Below, one piece after another: positions 20,509-29,042 of a stretch of DNA of 37,880 nucleotides. The number at the start of each line of letters is the position of its first letter. Positions within the stretch are counted from its first letter, which is position 1. The notes under the pieces were generated by a model that was not told the DNA's origin, searched no databases, and worked only from the letters and a program-made list of their open reading frames with translations. The stretch comes from a virus: positions 1-37,880 of the IMG/VR virus record IMGVR_UViG_3300006751_000042; one strand, given 5' to 3'. Made by a program: the position numbers and the translations under genes.

Positions 20509-21738
20509 TTATGGGGAATTTAACTTATCCTCTACGATTCTTTCAGCCGAGGGGGACACTTGTGTGTCTGCTCCGCGGGGGACAGATACGCCTATGGCCC
20601 TCGCGTCCTCCTCTAGAGTATTTTTCTCTTCGGCCATATAATCAATAATCCTCTTATACAGCGTATTAGAAAATTCATCGAAGGGCGTTTCGGATTCTAA
20701 AGTTTGATCGCCGTGGCCTTTGTTCAGCTGGGCTTCTGCCGCAGTCCTAGATTTCCCAACCAACCGCTCAAAATCCGCTGGATCTTTTGCGCGGTCCCCC
20801 AGCAAAGAGAGATACTCTTTATATATGCTCCGAACAAATATGGGGTCATTTGGTACCCGGCGTATAACTTGGTCCTCAATTTGTTGACCTTCCCGCAGCA
20901 CCTCGGTCGTAGCTACGAACTTGCGTTTATTAGCTACTTTGTCGTACAGCTCGTCCACTCTTTTAATACGAACCTCCATGCGGTCGCGATTCTGGTTAAG
21001 TCTTTTCTTGCCCCGGCTAATAACAGATCTGAACTCATTCATGTTGTGAGTAGATTCAAATCTACCGCGCGCGGCTTTGTACTGGTCAGCAGTATTACCA
21101 GTAACCTTACCCTTGTCGTCTATGATATCTGAGCTGTCATAATTCAGCAGGTCCTCGTAGTCCGCCATCAATGTCGACGACTCTTTCCGTCGCGTTTCGG
21201 TGGTCGCTATGAATTTCTCTCCTTGAGAGATTTTGTCCGCGAACATTTTTTCAAACCCTACTTTGTCAGTACTATTTAGGATGCGGGTTCTTAAACCAAA
21301 ATTGTTATACATATTTCGTGCCTGCTGAAGGGCGTCCCGCATCTGGGGAATCGATGCTGGAACGTATGTGCGGGGGAAAACCCCCTCAAGATCGTCGGGG
21401 TTGGGGACAACGCCTATGTTATCAATTATCTCGCTAATATCGCTCCAGCTCTTGTGGATCGCGGCCAACCCCGCTTGATCCTGTTCGTCTGTATCCTTTT
21501 TTTCCTTTAGTTTGGCAATACTAGCGGCCACCTCTGCCGTCTTGAGTTTGTGCATCTCGGCATCCTGTCTCCGCTTGGTTATACGGTCATAAGATTCCGT
21601 AATGCTCTCCAGACGCGGGGCAATGTACCGCTCATAGTGAATTCTTTCGGCATCCCGTTCCTCGCGAGTAACAGGAGCCTCCAGATCAAATCTATTCTTA
21701 AGGGCGTCTACGCCCTGCTTAAGGTCTGGTTCGGCCAT
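20509..21738 (-). CDS. Charged coiled-coil protein, possible internal virion protein
   Basis: This 409-residue protein lies between a 258-residue gene (2 bases away) and the giant gene (21 bases away), all on the minus strand. It is hydrophilic, with long charged helices (residues 20-100 and 230-300), and lacks membrane segments and catalytic motifs. The combination of a small, a medium and a giant helical protein recalls the internal core and ejection proteins of podovirus-type phages (T7 gp14-gp15-gp16). The likeness is of order and composition only; no sequence similarity can be claimed. Confidence 0.75.
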   Translation of the reverse strand: MAEPDLKQGVDALKNRFDLEAPVTREERDAERIHYERYIAPRLESITESYDRITKRRQDAEMHKLKTAEVAASIAKLKEKKDTDEQDQAGLAAIHKSWSDISEIIDNIGVVPNPDDLEGVFPRTYVPASIPQMRDALQQARNMYNNFGLRTRILNSTDKVGFEKMFADKISQGEKFIATTETRRKESSTLMADYEDLLNYDSSDIIDDKGKVTGNTADQYKAARGRFESTHNMNEFRSVISRGKKRLNQNRDRMEVRIKRVDELYDKVANKRKFVATTEVLREGQQIEDQVIRRVPNDPIFVRSIYKEYLSLLGDRAKDPADFERLVGKSRTAAEAQLNKGHGDQTLESETPFDEFSNTLYKRIIDYMAEEKNTLEEDARAIGVSVPRGADTQVSPSAERIVEDKLNSP

Positions 21739-21740
21739 CG

Positions 21741-22517
21741 CTATCTGTTTTTCTCAGCTTCGGCTCTCGCTTTGGCTGCAGCTGCATCAGCCTCCCTAGC
21801 TGCCTTATCTTTTAGATGTTTCTCTCTAGCGTCTCGTTCGCGCTCCCTCTCTCGCTGTTTCTCTACCTGCCCCCTGATGTTGGGTTCCCCGCGACGTTCC
21901 GCAAACTGTGCAGCACGGGCTTTTGCCGCCTCCGCTTTATTTCCGGCCCTTTCGTGGGCGCGCGCCTCAGCTCCAAAAGCTGCCGACCTAGGAGTTACCG
22001 TCCGCCTAGACTGTTGCCCAACCCCCTTGGCAATTTCCCCCGCATGAGCGGTGCTTGTACCAAAAGGTGCGTCCTGCATCGCGGCGATCCTATCCAAACC
22101 GGGAGTTTCCACCTCGTGTTTTACACCAAACTTCGCGGCACTCTCCTTACGCTGCCGGTCCATCTTATCCGTAAATGCAGCTTCCCGGTCCAGCTTACGC
22201 GACTTCTGTTGCCGTGCAAAATCGCTGCGTTCGATTTGCCTTCTTTGCTGTCTGTCCCTCGCAGTGTCCATCTTCCCCGAGTACATCTTGTCAACAAAGG
22301 TCTTAAACTTGTCGGGATCGAGGTATTTTTTCGAGTCAATATCGTCAAGTTCCGGGTCGATCTCGGGAGAAGCCCCAAGGGTCGCCCCAAACCCAGAGGG
22401 ACCTAATTGTTCCCACCTATCCAGCATATCCGCACGGCCCATTCCTTTTATGCGGTGTTTACGAAGAACCTCTGCAAAATCCTGACGCGATTTAGTAACT
22501 GCATCCACTTCAGCCAT
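21741..22517 (-). CDS. Arg/Lys/Ala-rich helical protein, possible virion protein
   Basis: The 258-residue product is very rich in Arg, Lys, Ala and Glu. Residues 80-130 and 185-258 are almost pure charged helix (for example EKQRERERERDAREK), and the middle carries a more ordered segment around DRIAAMQDAPFGTSTAHAGE. It starts 29 bases after the terminase stop, with no Shine-Dalgarno motif but a TATAAT hexamer in the gap. I infer a structural protein made with its two downstream neighbours. A scaffolding role is another possibility. Confidence 0.72.
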   Translation of the reverse strand: MAEVDAVTKSRQDFAEVLRKHRIKGMGRADMLDRWEQLGPSGFGATLGASPEIDPELDDIDSKKYLDPDKFKTFVDKMYSGKMDTARDRQQRRQIERSDFARQQKSRKLDREAAFTDKMDRQRKESAAKFGVKHEVETPGLDRIAAMQDAPFGTSTAHAGEIAKGVGQQSRRTVTPRSAAFGAEARAHERAGNKAEAAKARAAQFAERRGEPNIRGQVEKQRERERERDAREKHLKDKAAREADAAAAKARAEAEKNR

Positions 22518-22538
22518 GCCGTATACTATATTTCAGGG

Positions 22539-22544
22539 ATTATA
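22539..22544 (-). promoter_or_regulatory. Possible -10 element before the 258-residue gene
   Basis: A perfect TATAAT occurs on the minus strand in the 29-base gap after the terminase gene, 21 bases before the next ATG. No good -35 hexamer sits 16-18 bases upstream (a TTGACT directly abuts it), so the promoter call is weak. It would allow the virion-protein genes to be expressed apart from the terminase. Confidence 0.25.
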
Positions 22545-22546
22545 AG

Positions 22547-24331
22547 TCAATCCAGCAATGCCGCCTCAGGGTTGCTTAGCGCGCTATCCAACTGCTTGAT
22601 AGTTACAGGTGGGCGGACCGTTCCAGAATCCGCTTGTGGGGGGTCAATCGCTACGAGACCAAGACGCTGGCGAGCACAGTCGAGGGCCAGAAATGCAGCG
22701 TCCGCCAAGTCGGGGCTCCTGCCGAATCGCCCCTTAAACTCAGGCTTAGGCTCGATCTTCACCTTGAGCGACCCTGTTTTAACTAAATCGTAATTTCGCC
22801 CCGTGATCTCTTGAGCCAAGTCTGGCCCCACCCCGAACATCTGCTTTGTCCGCATCAATTCTTTTCCCACGAACCACATCTCGGATACACGATTTGTGTA
22901 CATCTCGACCCCCGTGAGCTTACTACTCATGCTGACCCGCTTATCACTAGGCTTACCCCCAAAACTCACCCGCATAAAAGTCCCAGCCCACTCCCCCGCC
23001 AGCACATCACAAAAAGGGGCTCCCGCTCCGGTGGCATCGACCGCTAAATTCTCAGGGAGAATTTTCCGTTTCTCGCAATGTTCCTTAATCTGCCTAACGA
23101 TTTGATAAGTCCGTGGAACGGCCTTGTTGGTCGCATCATCATTCAAATGAATCGCCTCCCCAAACTCTATCACGTATTGGCCGGATTTATCATACCCGAC
23201 CGACGCGGTATAGAGAATCGTACGGTCCCCACCATTGGTAAACGCGGGGTCACACCCCGCGACGTTTACTGGGGCGCTGGCCCAGTCCACCTTATTCATG
23301 GCCCCGCAGGTAGCCAACTCAGATTCACTGTAGATTCCGGTGGTTTCATCCGAATCAAAGAACACCGCGCGTACCATCCGCATATAACCCCGCGATTCGA
23401 CCCCCAATAGAGCCTTATCCTCGTCGAGTTTTTCCTGTGTCGGTAGCCATGGATACAGGGTCTCCCCCGCCATAATATTAGGGGACCGCTCCCCGTCCAA
23501 CCGTAGGTAATGCCCGCCCCACTTTGTCTCCCAGTTATCGTATGTATTAGTATCCACCGAATCCCACCCCCCTTTGGGCTGAGACCAGATACCAAAAGCG
23601 TCAAACCGGCTATTCGGGTTTGACATCCCGATGAGTTGGAACTCAGGGTTCTTCGACAAGTTCGTCAAACCCGCCTGAAGAATCGCCTCTGAAAGTTCGG
23701 ACAGCTCATCCCCGACCAAAATTACACGCTTCTGCTTGATCCCGATAAATTTTCCCACGGCCTCACGTGTCTTAGATTTCTCCGCAGAAATAAGGCTTAG
23801 GCCCGCCCGTTCAATAAGCGTCCCCTTCTCATCGACATATGCGGCGTTCCCAATGGAGTCCCTGATTTTAACCGGAGCCCCTTCAATGACAGTTAACAAA
23901 GACATCACCGACCCCCAGATACGTTTACGTGCCTCACGTAACGTCGTCGAGGTCATCAAAACCAGTGTATCCTTGGGTTGAGACAACCAGTTTACTATAC
24001 CCCACGCGGCCATAGTATGCGATTTACCCGACGAAGCGGACCCACCAATCGCCAAATATTTATTCTCAATCGCACACCGTATCATCTCTTCCGCCCACGG
24101 ATGCCGCACCATCAACTGTTCCGGTAGATCTACATGATTCCACAGCTCATCGCACACCTTCCAAAAATAATATTCTTTTGCCTTGGCATGGGTGTGGTGT
24201 GCAAAGCCATAAAGTAAAGCCGTTATTAAACTGGTTGGGGGGATTAGTAGCCCACCGACGTCCATCTGCTTAGTCTTGGGGTCGATGACGGGATCGAGTA
24301 TCTGCTTGTAGGTCTTCTTCTTTGAAGCCAT
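22547..24331 (-). CDS. terL: Terminase large subunit (packaging ATPase-nuclease)
   Basis: The 594-residue protein is the DNA-packaging motor. The ATPase half has Walker A GGSASSGKS near residues 93-101 and Walker B with catalytic Glu in ILVGDELSE. The nuclease half has the three acidic sites expected of a terminase RNase H-like fold: CDPAF, then AVDATGAG, then SPDLADAAF near the end. I chose ATG at 24331 (MASKKK); an in-frame TTG two codons earlier is unlikely. Length is normal for the family. It works with the small subunit, encoded on the opposite strand from position 24361; the two genes diverge from a 29-base gap. Portal and capsid genes are not next to it in the window. Confidence 0.93.
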   Translation of the reverse strand: MASKKKTYKQILDPVIDPKTKQMDVGGLLIPPTSLITALLYGFAHHTHAKAKEYYFWKVCDELWNHVDLPEQLMVRHPWAEEMIRCAIENKYLAIGGSASSGKSHTMAAWGIVNWLSQPKDTLVLMTSTTLREARKRIWGSVMSLLTVIEGAPVKIRDSIGNAAYVDEKGTLIERAGLSLISAEKSKTREAVGKFIGIKQKRVILVGDELSELSEAILQAGLTNLSKNPEFQLIGMSNPNSRFDAFGIWSQPKGGWDSVDTNTYDNWETKWGGHYLRLDGERSPNIMAGETLYPWLPTQEKLDEDKALLGVESRGYMRMVRAVFFDSDETTGIYSESELATCGAMNKVDWASAPVNVAGCDPAFTNGGDRTILYTASVGYDKSGQYVIEFGEAIHLNDDATNKAVPRTYQIVRQIKEHCEKRKILPENLAVDATGAGAPFCDVLAGEWAGTFMRVSFGGKPSDKRVSMSSKLTGVEMYTNRVSEMWFVGKELMRTKQMFGVGPDLAQEITGRNYDLVKTGSLKVKIEPKPEFKGRFGRSPDLADAAFLALDCARQRLGLVAIDPPQADSGTVRPPVTIKQLDSALSNPEAALLD

Positions 24332-24360
24332 AATCAAAACGTAAAGTAAGGACCGCGCCT

Positions 24361-24954
24361 GTGAGTGACAACCCCAAAGACGAACTAAAGCGCAGAGCTT
24401 TAGAGATGCACAATAAGAACTACAGGATGAATGTCATAGCGCGGGAACTCGGAGTCCACGCAGGTACAGTGCGGAGATGGTTCAAGGCGGCGGGGCTCCC
24501 ACCTAGGAAGGGTGGCAATGTCCCCCACGAACCGGCTGTCGAAAATGAGCCCCCCACAGATCAACTTGCTGCCGACCTTGACGGGGAACTTCACAACATG
24601 ACAGACGATGCCATCCTCTGTGCTCAACATGACGCTAGAAAAGATGAGGATAAAACCATGATGGAAATAGCCGAGCGGCAATCCTCCCCCGCAGATAAAT
24701 ACCAGCATTACATAGCTGCTGCGGGGATCAAACTCCTGCGGGACAGTGTAACTCACCTACGGGGACCTAAAACCGTACGAGAACTCTCGGAACTGGATCA
24801 GCTAATCCGGCGAAACCTTGGACTCAACGCAAAGGGGGGCGGGGCCAGCACCATGCAAATCGACATCTCTATCCTTAACAATGCCAAAGCAGACCGCGGG
24901 CGAGGGGCCATAAGGCCCAAGAAAGTCATAGATATTAACCCAGACAATGATTAA
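24361..24954 (+). CDS. terS: Terminase small subunit-like DNA-binding protein
   Basis: Translation probably starts at GTG 24361 (197 residues). Residues about 20-50 form a helix-turn-helix of the kind that recognises packaging sites (MNVIARELGVHAGTVRRWF). The middle is acidic, and residues 100-160 form long helices suitable for oligomerisation. The end is basic. Its size and its position beside the large subunit support the call, although it is divergently placed rather than in the usual tandem order. A transcription regulator with the same DNA-binding motif cannot be fully excluded. Confidence 0.72.
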   Translation: MSDNPKDELKRRALEMHNKNYRMNVIARELGVHAGTVRRWFKAAGLPPRKGGNVPHEPAVENEPPTDQLAADLDGELHNMTDDAILCAQHDARKDEDKTMMEIAERQSSPADKYQHYIAAAGIKLLRDSVTHLRGPKTVRELSELDQLIRRNLGLNAKGGGASTMQIDISILNNAKADRGRGAIRPKKVIDINPDND

Positions 24955-25279
24955 CAACTTTGATGACTTCGACGGGGGGCGAATGGGTGACCTATCTTTT
25001 GATAGGCGCGCATTCCTAGGCCCCCCGTCTAAGAAAATCAAATCCCCGGATATCCCATTCATCCTTCTACCCGAGTTACACGACGCCCTGATAGGGATTA
25101 TAGAAGGGGCGGATACACACCCGCGGGCCTGCTACAGCATAGACATGGTCAAAACCATTCTGCGTGAAAAACACAACTTGTCAGAAAAGCTAGCACTAGA
25201 AGCTATGAGCGAACTGATCAAAACGTACTTAGGCCCTTCGACGCCCTGCTTTCTGGATACTAGTATCCTTGGGGGATGA
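24947..25279 (+). CDS. Small unknown protein
   Basis: The ATG at 24947 lies 8 bases inside the previous gene. The 110-residue product begins with an acidic, Gly-rich segment. Residues 45-100 are helical (ILREKHNLSEKLALEAMSEL), possibly a winged-helix-like or peptide-binding fold. I do not recognise a family. It ends in an ATGA overlap with the next gene, so the three genes from 24361 are probably one transcript. Confidence 0.65.
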   Translation: MINNFDDFDGGRMGDLSFDRRAFLGPPSKKIKSPDIPFILLPELHDALIGIIEGADTHPRACYSIDMVKTILREKHNLSEKLALEAMSELIKTYLGPSTPCFLDTSILGG

Positions 25280-25524
25280 GTAAACTGTTCCAGAATAAAG
25301 TCAAAGAGGAGCAGCCCGTCGCAATGGTGCGGGTACAGCTCCCCGATATTGATGACTTCACGTTCAAACGGGTGCCCCTTGTAGGTCACTTTTATCGCGT
25401 GATACCAAAGACGGGGAAAGAAGTGGCTTTCCTAAGGTGCTCACAGAAAGATCTGGAGTTTTTCGTTCCTGAGACTGGTAATGGTTTGCTTGTCTCGGCT
25501 AGACTGATAGACCAGTTTAGATAA
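25276..25524 (+). CDS. Small beta-rich unknown protein
   Basis: The 82-residue frame starts in an ATGA overlap. It has alternating hydrophobic residues (VAMVRVQLPDIDDFTFKRV, HFYRVIPKT, EVAFLRC) as in a small beta barrel, and no recognised motif. It lies three bases before the resolvase gene. A single-strand DNA- or RNA-binding fold would be one guess, but nothing in the sequence proves it. Confidence 0.6.
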   Translation: MSKLFQNKVKEEQPVAMVRVQLPDIDDFTFKRVPLVGHFYRVIPKTGKEVAFLRCSQKDLEFFVPETGNGLLVSARLIDQFR

Positions 25525-25527
25525 CGA

Positions 25528-26025
25528 ATGATCGTAGGGGTAGATAACGGTTTGGATGGGGGCCTTTGTGCCATCTCAAAACACAGCGGCTCTATAATAG
25601 ACAAGATCCCAATGCCCTGTCTCCAACGCTCCAAGAAGCGGGAGATAGACATCCGCAAGATCAACAACTGGTTGACCGAATTGTGCACCCCATTTGAACT
25701 GGCCATCGAAGAGCCCCTAGCCCATGCCAAAAGCTCACAAGCTGTACGCTCAATGGCGATTAGCTTCGGGAAGCTGTTGGGAATGGCTGAGTCCCATGAC
25801 TATGCCGTCAAGCGGGTCAGCGTCCATAAATGGCAGAAGCACATACTGGGGAACACCATCAAAGGTAAGACAAAGGAGGCCGCGCTTTTCGTGGCTGAAG
25901 AGAAGGCCCCTCAAGAAAACTGGCTCAAGAACAAGCGATGCCGCACCCCCCACGACGGGATGATCGACGCCTACCTGATTGCCCTCTACATCCGTGGAAA
26001 AGAAATTAAAGAATTTTCTTGTTGA
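25528..26025 (+). CDS. RuvC-like Holliday junction resolvase
   Basis: The 165-residue protein begins MIVGVDNGLDGG, the first strand and catalytic Asp of an RNase H-fold nuclease. A second acidic site follows in LAIEEPLAHAKSS near residue 60, and the final pair is in HDGMIDAYLIAL near residues 146-157. Length and motif order match phage RuvC-type resolvases, which cut four-way and branched DNA made during recombination and replication and can clear branches before packaging. It sits between the terminase small subunit and replication genes, consistent with both jobs. Confidence 0.88.
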   Translation: MIVGVDNGLDGGLCAISKHSGSIIDKIPMPCLQRSKKREIDIRKINNWLTELCTPFELAIEEPLAHAKSSQAVRSMAISFGKLLGMAESHDYAVKRVSVHKWQKHILGNTIKGKTKEAALFVAEEKAPQENWLKNKRCRTPHDGMIDAYLIALYIRGKEIKEFSC

Positions 26026-26052
26026 GGCTGAAAGATCTGGTAAATAGCCCGT

Positions 26053-27348
26053 GTGAAAACACTCTACACACCGCAACAAGGAGCTGCAGACTTCTTTATC
26101 AACCTGCTAGCCAGACGTATAAACACCTTGGACGGTTCCAGCACGGGATGCGGTAAAACCGTGGTCGCCTGTTACATCGCGAAGATGCTGGGGTTCCCCG
26201 TCGCAGTGATCTGCCCCAAGGCAGTCATTACCAGCTGGGAACGTGAGCTTGAGGAGTTCGGTATTGACCCCGTATTTGTCCTCAACTACGAAAAAATACG
26301 CACCGGCAACACAAAATTCATGAGCCGGAAGGGAAAGAAAATTTTCAAGTGGCACTTACCGCGGAACACTTTCGTACTAATGGACGAGATCCACAAAGCT
26401 AAAGGCCCCTTCACGCTTAACGCCCAACTATTGATTTCCCTAGTCCTGCAGAAATTCAGGGTCCACGGGATGTCCGCCACCGCCAGTGAGACTCCTGTAG
26501 AGATGAGGGCACTGGGCTTCTGCCTCGGGCTCCACTCTCTCAACAAAGATGTGTTCCCCCTCCAGAACTGGTTTAAGTGGATGCGTAAAAAGGGATGCTT
26601 CAAAGACCAATGGAACAACTGGAAGCTATTGAGACGGAGCGCCCTCAAGGAACTACACGCAGAGATGTATGGACAATGTGCGCGCAGACTAACTGTTAAA
26701 GACTTCCCCGACTCGTTCCGTGGCAACATGGTTTTCGTGGAGCCCATTGACTTCAAGGACTCAAATAAGATCTTCGATGCTTACGACGAGTTGGGAATAA
26801 CTCCAGATATCATCACAGACTATATTGAACATGGCACCGTAGCCAACAGCGAACACCTGATTGTAAACCTAGGCAGGGCTCGCCAACTCGCGGAGTCCTT
26901 CAAAGTCCCAGAAATGGCGGACACAGCCGACTACCTGATTCACGAAGGAAACAGCCTTGTTATTTTTGTGAACTACAAAGACACCGTAGACGCCCTGTGT
27001 GGGCTGCTTCAATGCGGTAGGATAGAAGGCGGGCAGTCAGCCCAAGAACGGCAAAAAGTTATCGACGATTTCCAAGCGGATAAAACGCATTGTATCGTAG
27101 CTAATATAGCCGCAGGAGGGTTGGGTATCTCTCTCCACGACACCCACGGTAACAGACCACGAATTTCACTGATCAGCCCTACTTTCGATGCTAAAAGCTA
27201 CCTGCAAACCTTAGGCCGAATCCACCGGAACGGGGCTAAGAGTGACGCCATTCAAAAGATTCTAGTCGCGGCGGGGACCGTCGAGGAAGCCGTCATGGCT
27301 TCCGTACAACGGAAAGCTCTAAACATAGCGGAACTACACGGAGTTTGA
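26053..27348 (+). CDS. SNF2-like superfamily 2 helicase/ATPase
   Basis: The 431-residue protein probably starts at GTG 26053. It has motif I in GSSTGCGKT (residues about 29-37), motif II DEIH near 111-114, motif III SATASETP near 141, and a C-terminal helicase half ending in QTLGRIHRNGAKSDA (motif VI). This compact SF2/SNF2 form is common in phage replication modules, where such proteins remodel forks or recombination intermediates. It may act with the resolvase upstream and the nuclease downstream. No nuclease or zinc domain is fused to it. Confidence 0.9.
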   Translation: MKTLYTPQQGAADFFINLLARRINTLDGSSTGCGKTVVACYIAKMLGFPVAVICPKAVITSWERELEEFGIDPVFVLNYEKIRTGNTKFMSRKGKKIFKWHLPRNTFVLMDEIHKAKGPFTLNAQLLISLVLQKFRVHGMSATASETPVEMRALGFCLGLHSLNKDVFPLQNWFKWMRKKGCFKDQWNNWKLLRRSALKELHAEMYGQCARRLTVKDFPDSFRGNMVFVEPIDFKDSNKIFDAYDELGITPDIITDYIEHGTVANSEHLIVNLGRARQLAESFKVPEMADTADYLIHEGNSLVIFVNYKDTVDALCGLLQCGRIEGGQSAQERQKVIDDFQADKTHCIVANIAAGGLGISLHDTHGNRPRISLISPTFDAKSYLQTLGRIHRNGAKSDAIQKILVAAGTVEEAVMASVQRKALNIAELHGV

Positions 27349-27377
27349 ACAACTTCATACTAACCAAAAACCAAACC

Positions 27378-27626
27378 ATGAAATACGACCAATACGCGAA
27401 AGCAGCAAAAATCTTGAGGCCGATGAAAAAACGCCTACTCGATATTGCAAACAAAAGTAAACTGCCGACCACAAGGGTCCAACAGTGCCGCCTACTAAAA
27501 TCAACCAGAGAAAATATAGATAAACTTATGTTCCTTATGGATGATGGACTTTGGGCAGACAATCCTGAAGGAGACCGCACAAAAGAAACCTTTGATCCCA
27601 AGAAACCAAACGATTTATTTTTCTAA
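27378..27626 (+). CDS. Small basic helical protein
   Basis: I chose the ATG at 27378 (82 residues) over an in-frame TTG at 27345 because a leader of the form taaccaaaaaccaaacc directly precedes it and recurs before other genes. The product is basic and helical, with an N-terminal stretch KYDQYAKAAKILRPMKKRLL and a KLPTTRVQQCRLL segment that could be a DNA-binding helix. The end is acidic. The family is not recognised. Confidence 0.65.
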   Translation: MKYDQYAKAAKILRPMKKRLLDIANKSKLPTTRVQQCRLLKSTRENIDKLMFLMDDGLWADNPEGDRTKETFDPKKPNDLFF

Positions 27627-27652
27627 TGTCCATTCTCCACTCCTAAACTGCC

Positions 27653-27868
27653 ATGAACAGTGAATACCTTGAATCCTTGAGGGCACATGTAAGCTATTGT
27701 GAGAGGCGTGACACACCAGCCTCCTTTCCGGCGAAGGCCCGAGAGAGATTATCAAATGACGAGGAGATGCATGACAACCAGCTTGCCCAGTTCGGGGCGG
27801 CTTGCAATATCCTGCCCTCCTCCACCCCCCAACGCTTGGGGTTCCATGCGCGGAAGAGTGGCAAGTGA
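27653..27868 (+). CDS. Small unknown protein (uncertain)
   Basis: A 71-residue frame begins 26 bases after the previous gene and ends 30 bases before the nuclease gene. It is polar and rich in Arg, Ser and Glu (SLRAHVSYCERRD, ARERLSNDEEMHDNQ). No motif is seen. It fits the operon spacing, but an overlapping frame at 27699-27902 is also open, so the call is tentative. Confidence 0.45.
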   Translation: MNSEYLESLRAHVSYCERRDTPASFPAKARERLSNDEEMHDNQLAQFGAACNILPSSTPQRLGFHARKSGK

Positions 27869-27898
27869 AAAAGAATTAACAACACATACAACCAACAA

Positions 27899-29014
27899 AT
27901 GAACAAAAATAGCCCAGACCACAGCTCGCGCGGCCACGCTGAATTCAGCCCCTCCAGCCTCAAGTACTTGGCAGGTTGTGGGGGCTACCACGGCAGGGAC
28001 GGCACAAACGCCGCCGCTGAAATGGGTACCCGCATCCACGAAGCCTTGGAAGTACACGATCCTTCGGCTCTGCATAACGAAGAAGAACTATCCATTTATG
28101 AGCAGATCGTTGAGATGGAGGGTGCATTCATGGGGAATTTTCCACCTGTTATCGAAGAGCACAACGAGATCCAAGTCGACGTTGAACTGGATGGGACAGG
28201 AACATGGGGAACCTGCGACAGGTTCCTCATCCTTGAGTCAGGTGAAGCCGTAATGGCAGACTACAAAACAGGGATAAGTATCATCGACCCACCCGACAAG
28301 AACTGGCAAGCGAAAGCTTATGCGGTCGGAGCTTTCCAGAAGTTCCCCGACATAGAGAAAATAGTATTCGTGTTCTATGTACCCAAGCACAACGCAAGTC
28401 TTCACCACACATTTAACCGAACGGACGTCGACGGTATTGTAGCCGAGCTAAGTGACGTTATTAAAAAAGCCGAGAAGACCCGCCCCAAGTGGGATTCGGG
28501 AACCCCTAGTCTGGGTGACCTGACCCCCAACGTGAACTGTCGCTTCTGCCGCTATGAAGATTCCTGCCCCGCCCTCGGTGGGCTGGTTATCGAGGTTGCC
28601 AAGAAGATCAACCCCCAGCTACCGGACGTAGATATCGAAGGCACGGAAGATCCTGAGATTGTAGAACAACTGTGGGCCATTGCTAAAATCGTCTCCAACT
28701 GGGCAGACCGCTTCAAAAAGAAGGCGGTAGCCCTAGCCAAGGATGGCACCGAGTTCCCCTCTCTTAAACTGAAGAGTATGGGAGCATCACGACGCATCAT
28801 GGACAACGAAAGCCTCTTGGAAGTAGCGTCTGAATTTGGAGTGAGTGCTGAAGATGTGCTGAAACACGCAAATATTCCTCTAGCGAAACTCGCTAAGGCC
28901 GTGGGCGATACGGCTGAAAAAGGAGGGAAGAGAAAATTATCTGACAATTTCGTTGACGCCTGCGAAGACGCAGGCATTATCGAAACCTCAGACCCGCGGT
29001 ATACTTTATCGTAG
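27899..29014 (+). CDS. Cas4/AddB-like PD-(D/E)XK nuclease with probable 4Fe-4S cluster (DUF2800-like)
   Basis: The 371-residue protein carries the PD-(D/E)XK core: GTRIHEAL near residue 43, an Asp in WGTCDRF near 105, and VMADYKTG near 118. A lone Cys near residue 26 and CRFCRYEDSC near 213-222 give the four cysteines that bind an iron-sulfur cluster in Cas4 and AddB nucleases. Phage members of the DUF2800 type show the same pattern and usually sit beside an ssDNA-binding protein, as here. The likely role is end processing during recombination-dependent replication. The C-terminal 140 residues are helical and basic. The leader is A/C-rich with no Shine-Dalgarno motif. Confidence 0.82.
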   Translation: MNKNSPDHSSRGHAEFSPSSLKYLAGCGGYHGRDGTNAAAEMGTRIHEALEVHDPSALHNEEELSIYEQIVEMEGAFMGNFPPVIEEHNEIQVDVELDGTGTWGTCDRFLILESGEAVMADYKTGISIIDPPDKNWQAKAYAVGAFQKFPDIEKIVFVFYVPKHNASLHHTFNRTDVDGIVAELSDVIKKAEKTRPKWDSGTPSLGDLTPNVNCRFCRYEDSCPALGGLVIEVAKKINPQLPDVDIEGTEDPEIVEQLWAIAKIVSNWADRFKKKAVALAKDGTEFPSLKLKSMGASRRIMDNESLLEVASEFGVSAEDVLKHANIPLAKLAKAVGDTAEKGGKRKLSDNFVDACEDAGIIETSDPRYTLS

Positions 29015-29042
29015 GTTGTAACCAAGAACCAAAAACGTAACC

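Noticed and set aside
20509-22517. Programmed frameshift joining the 258- and 409-residue genes
   Set aside because: The first gene ends in a normal stop 2 bases before a normal ATG, and no slippery sequence was seen at the junction.
27699-27902. Alternative 67-residue frame overlapping 27653-27868
   Set aside because: Its product is Pro/Arg/Thr-rich without a fold-like pattern, and it would run into the start of the nuclease gene; the other frame fits the spacing better.
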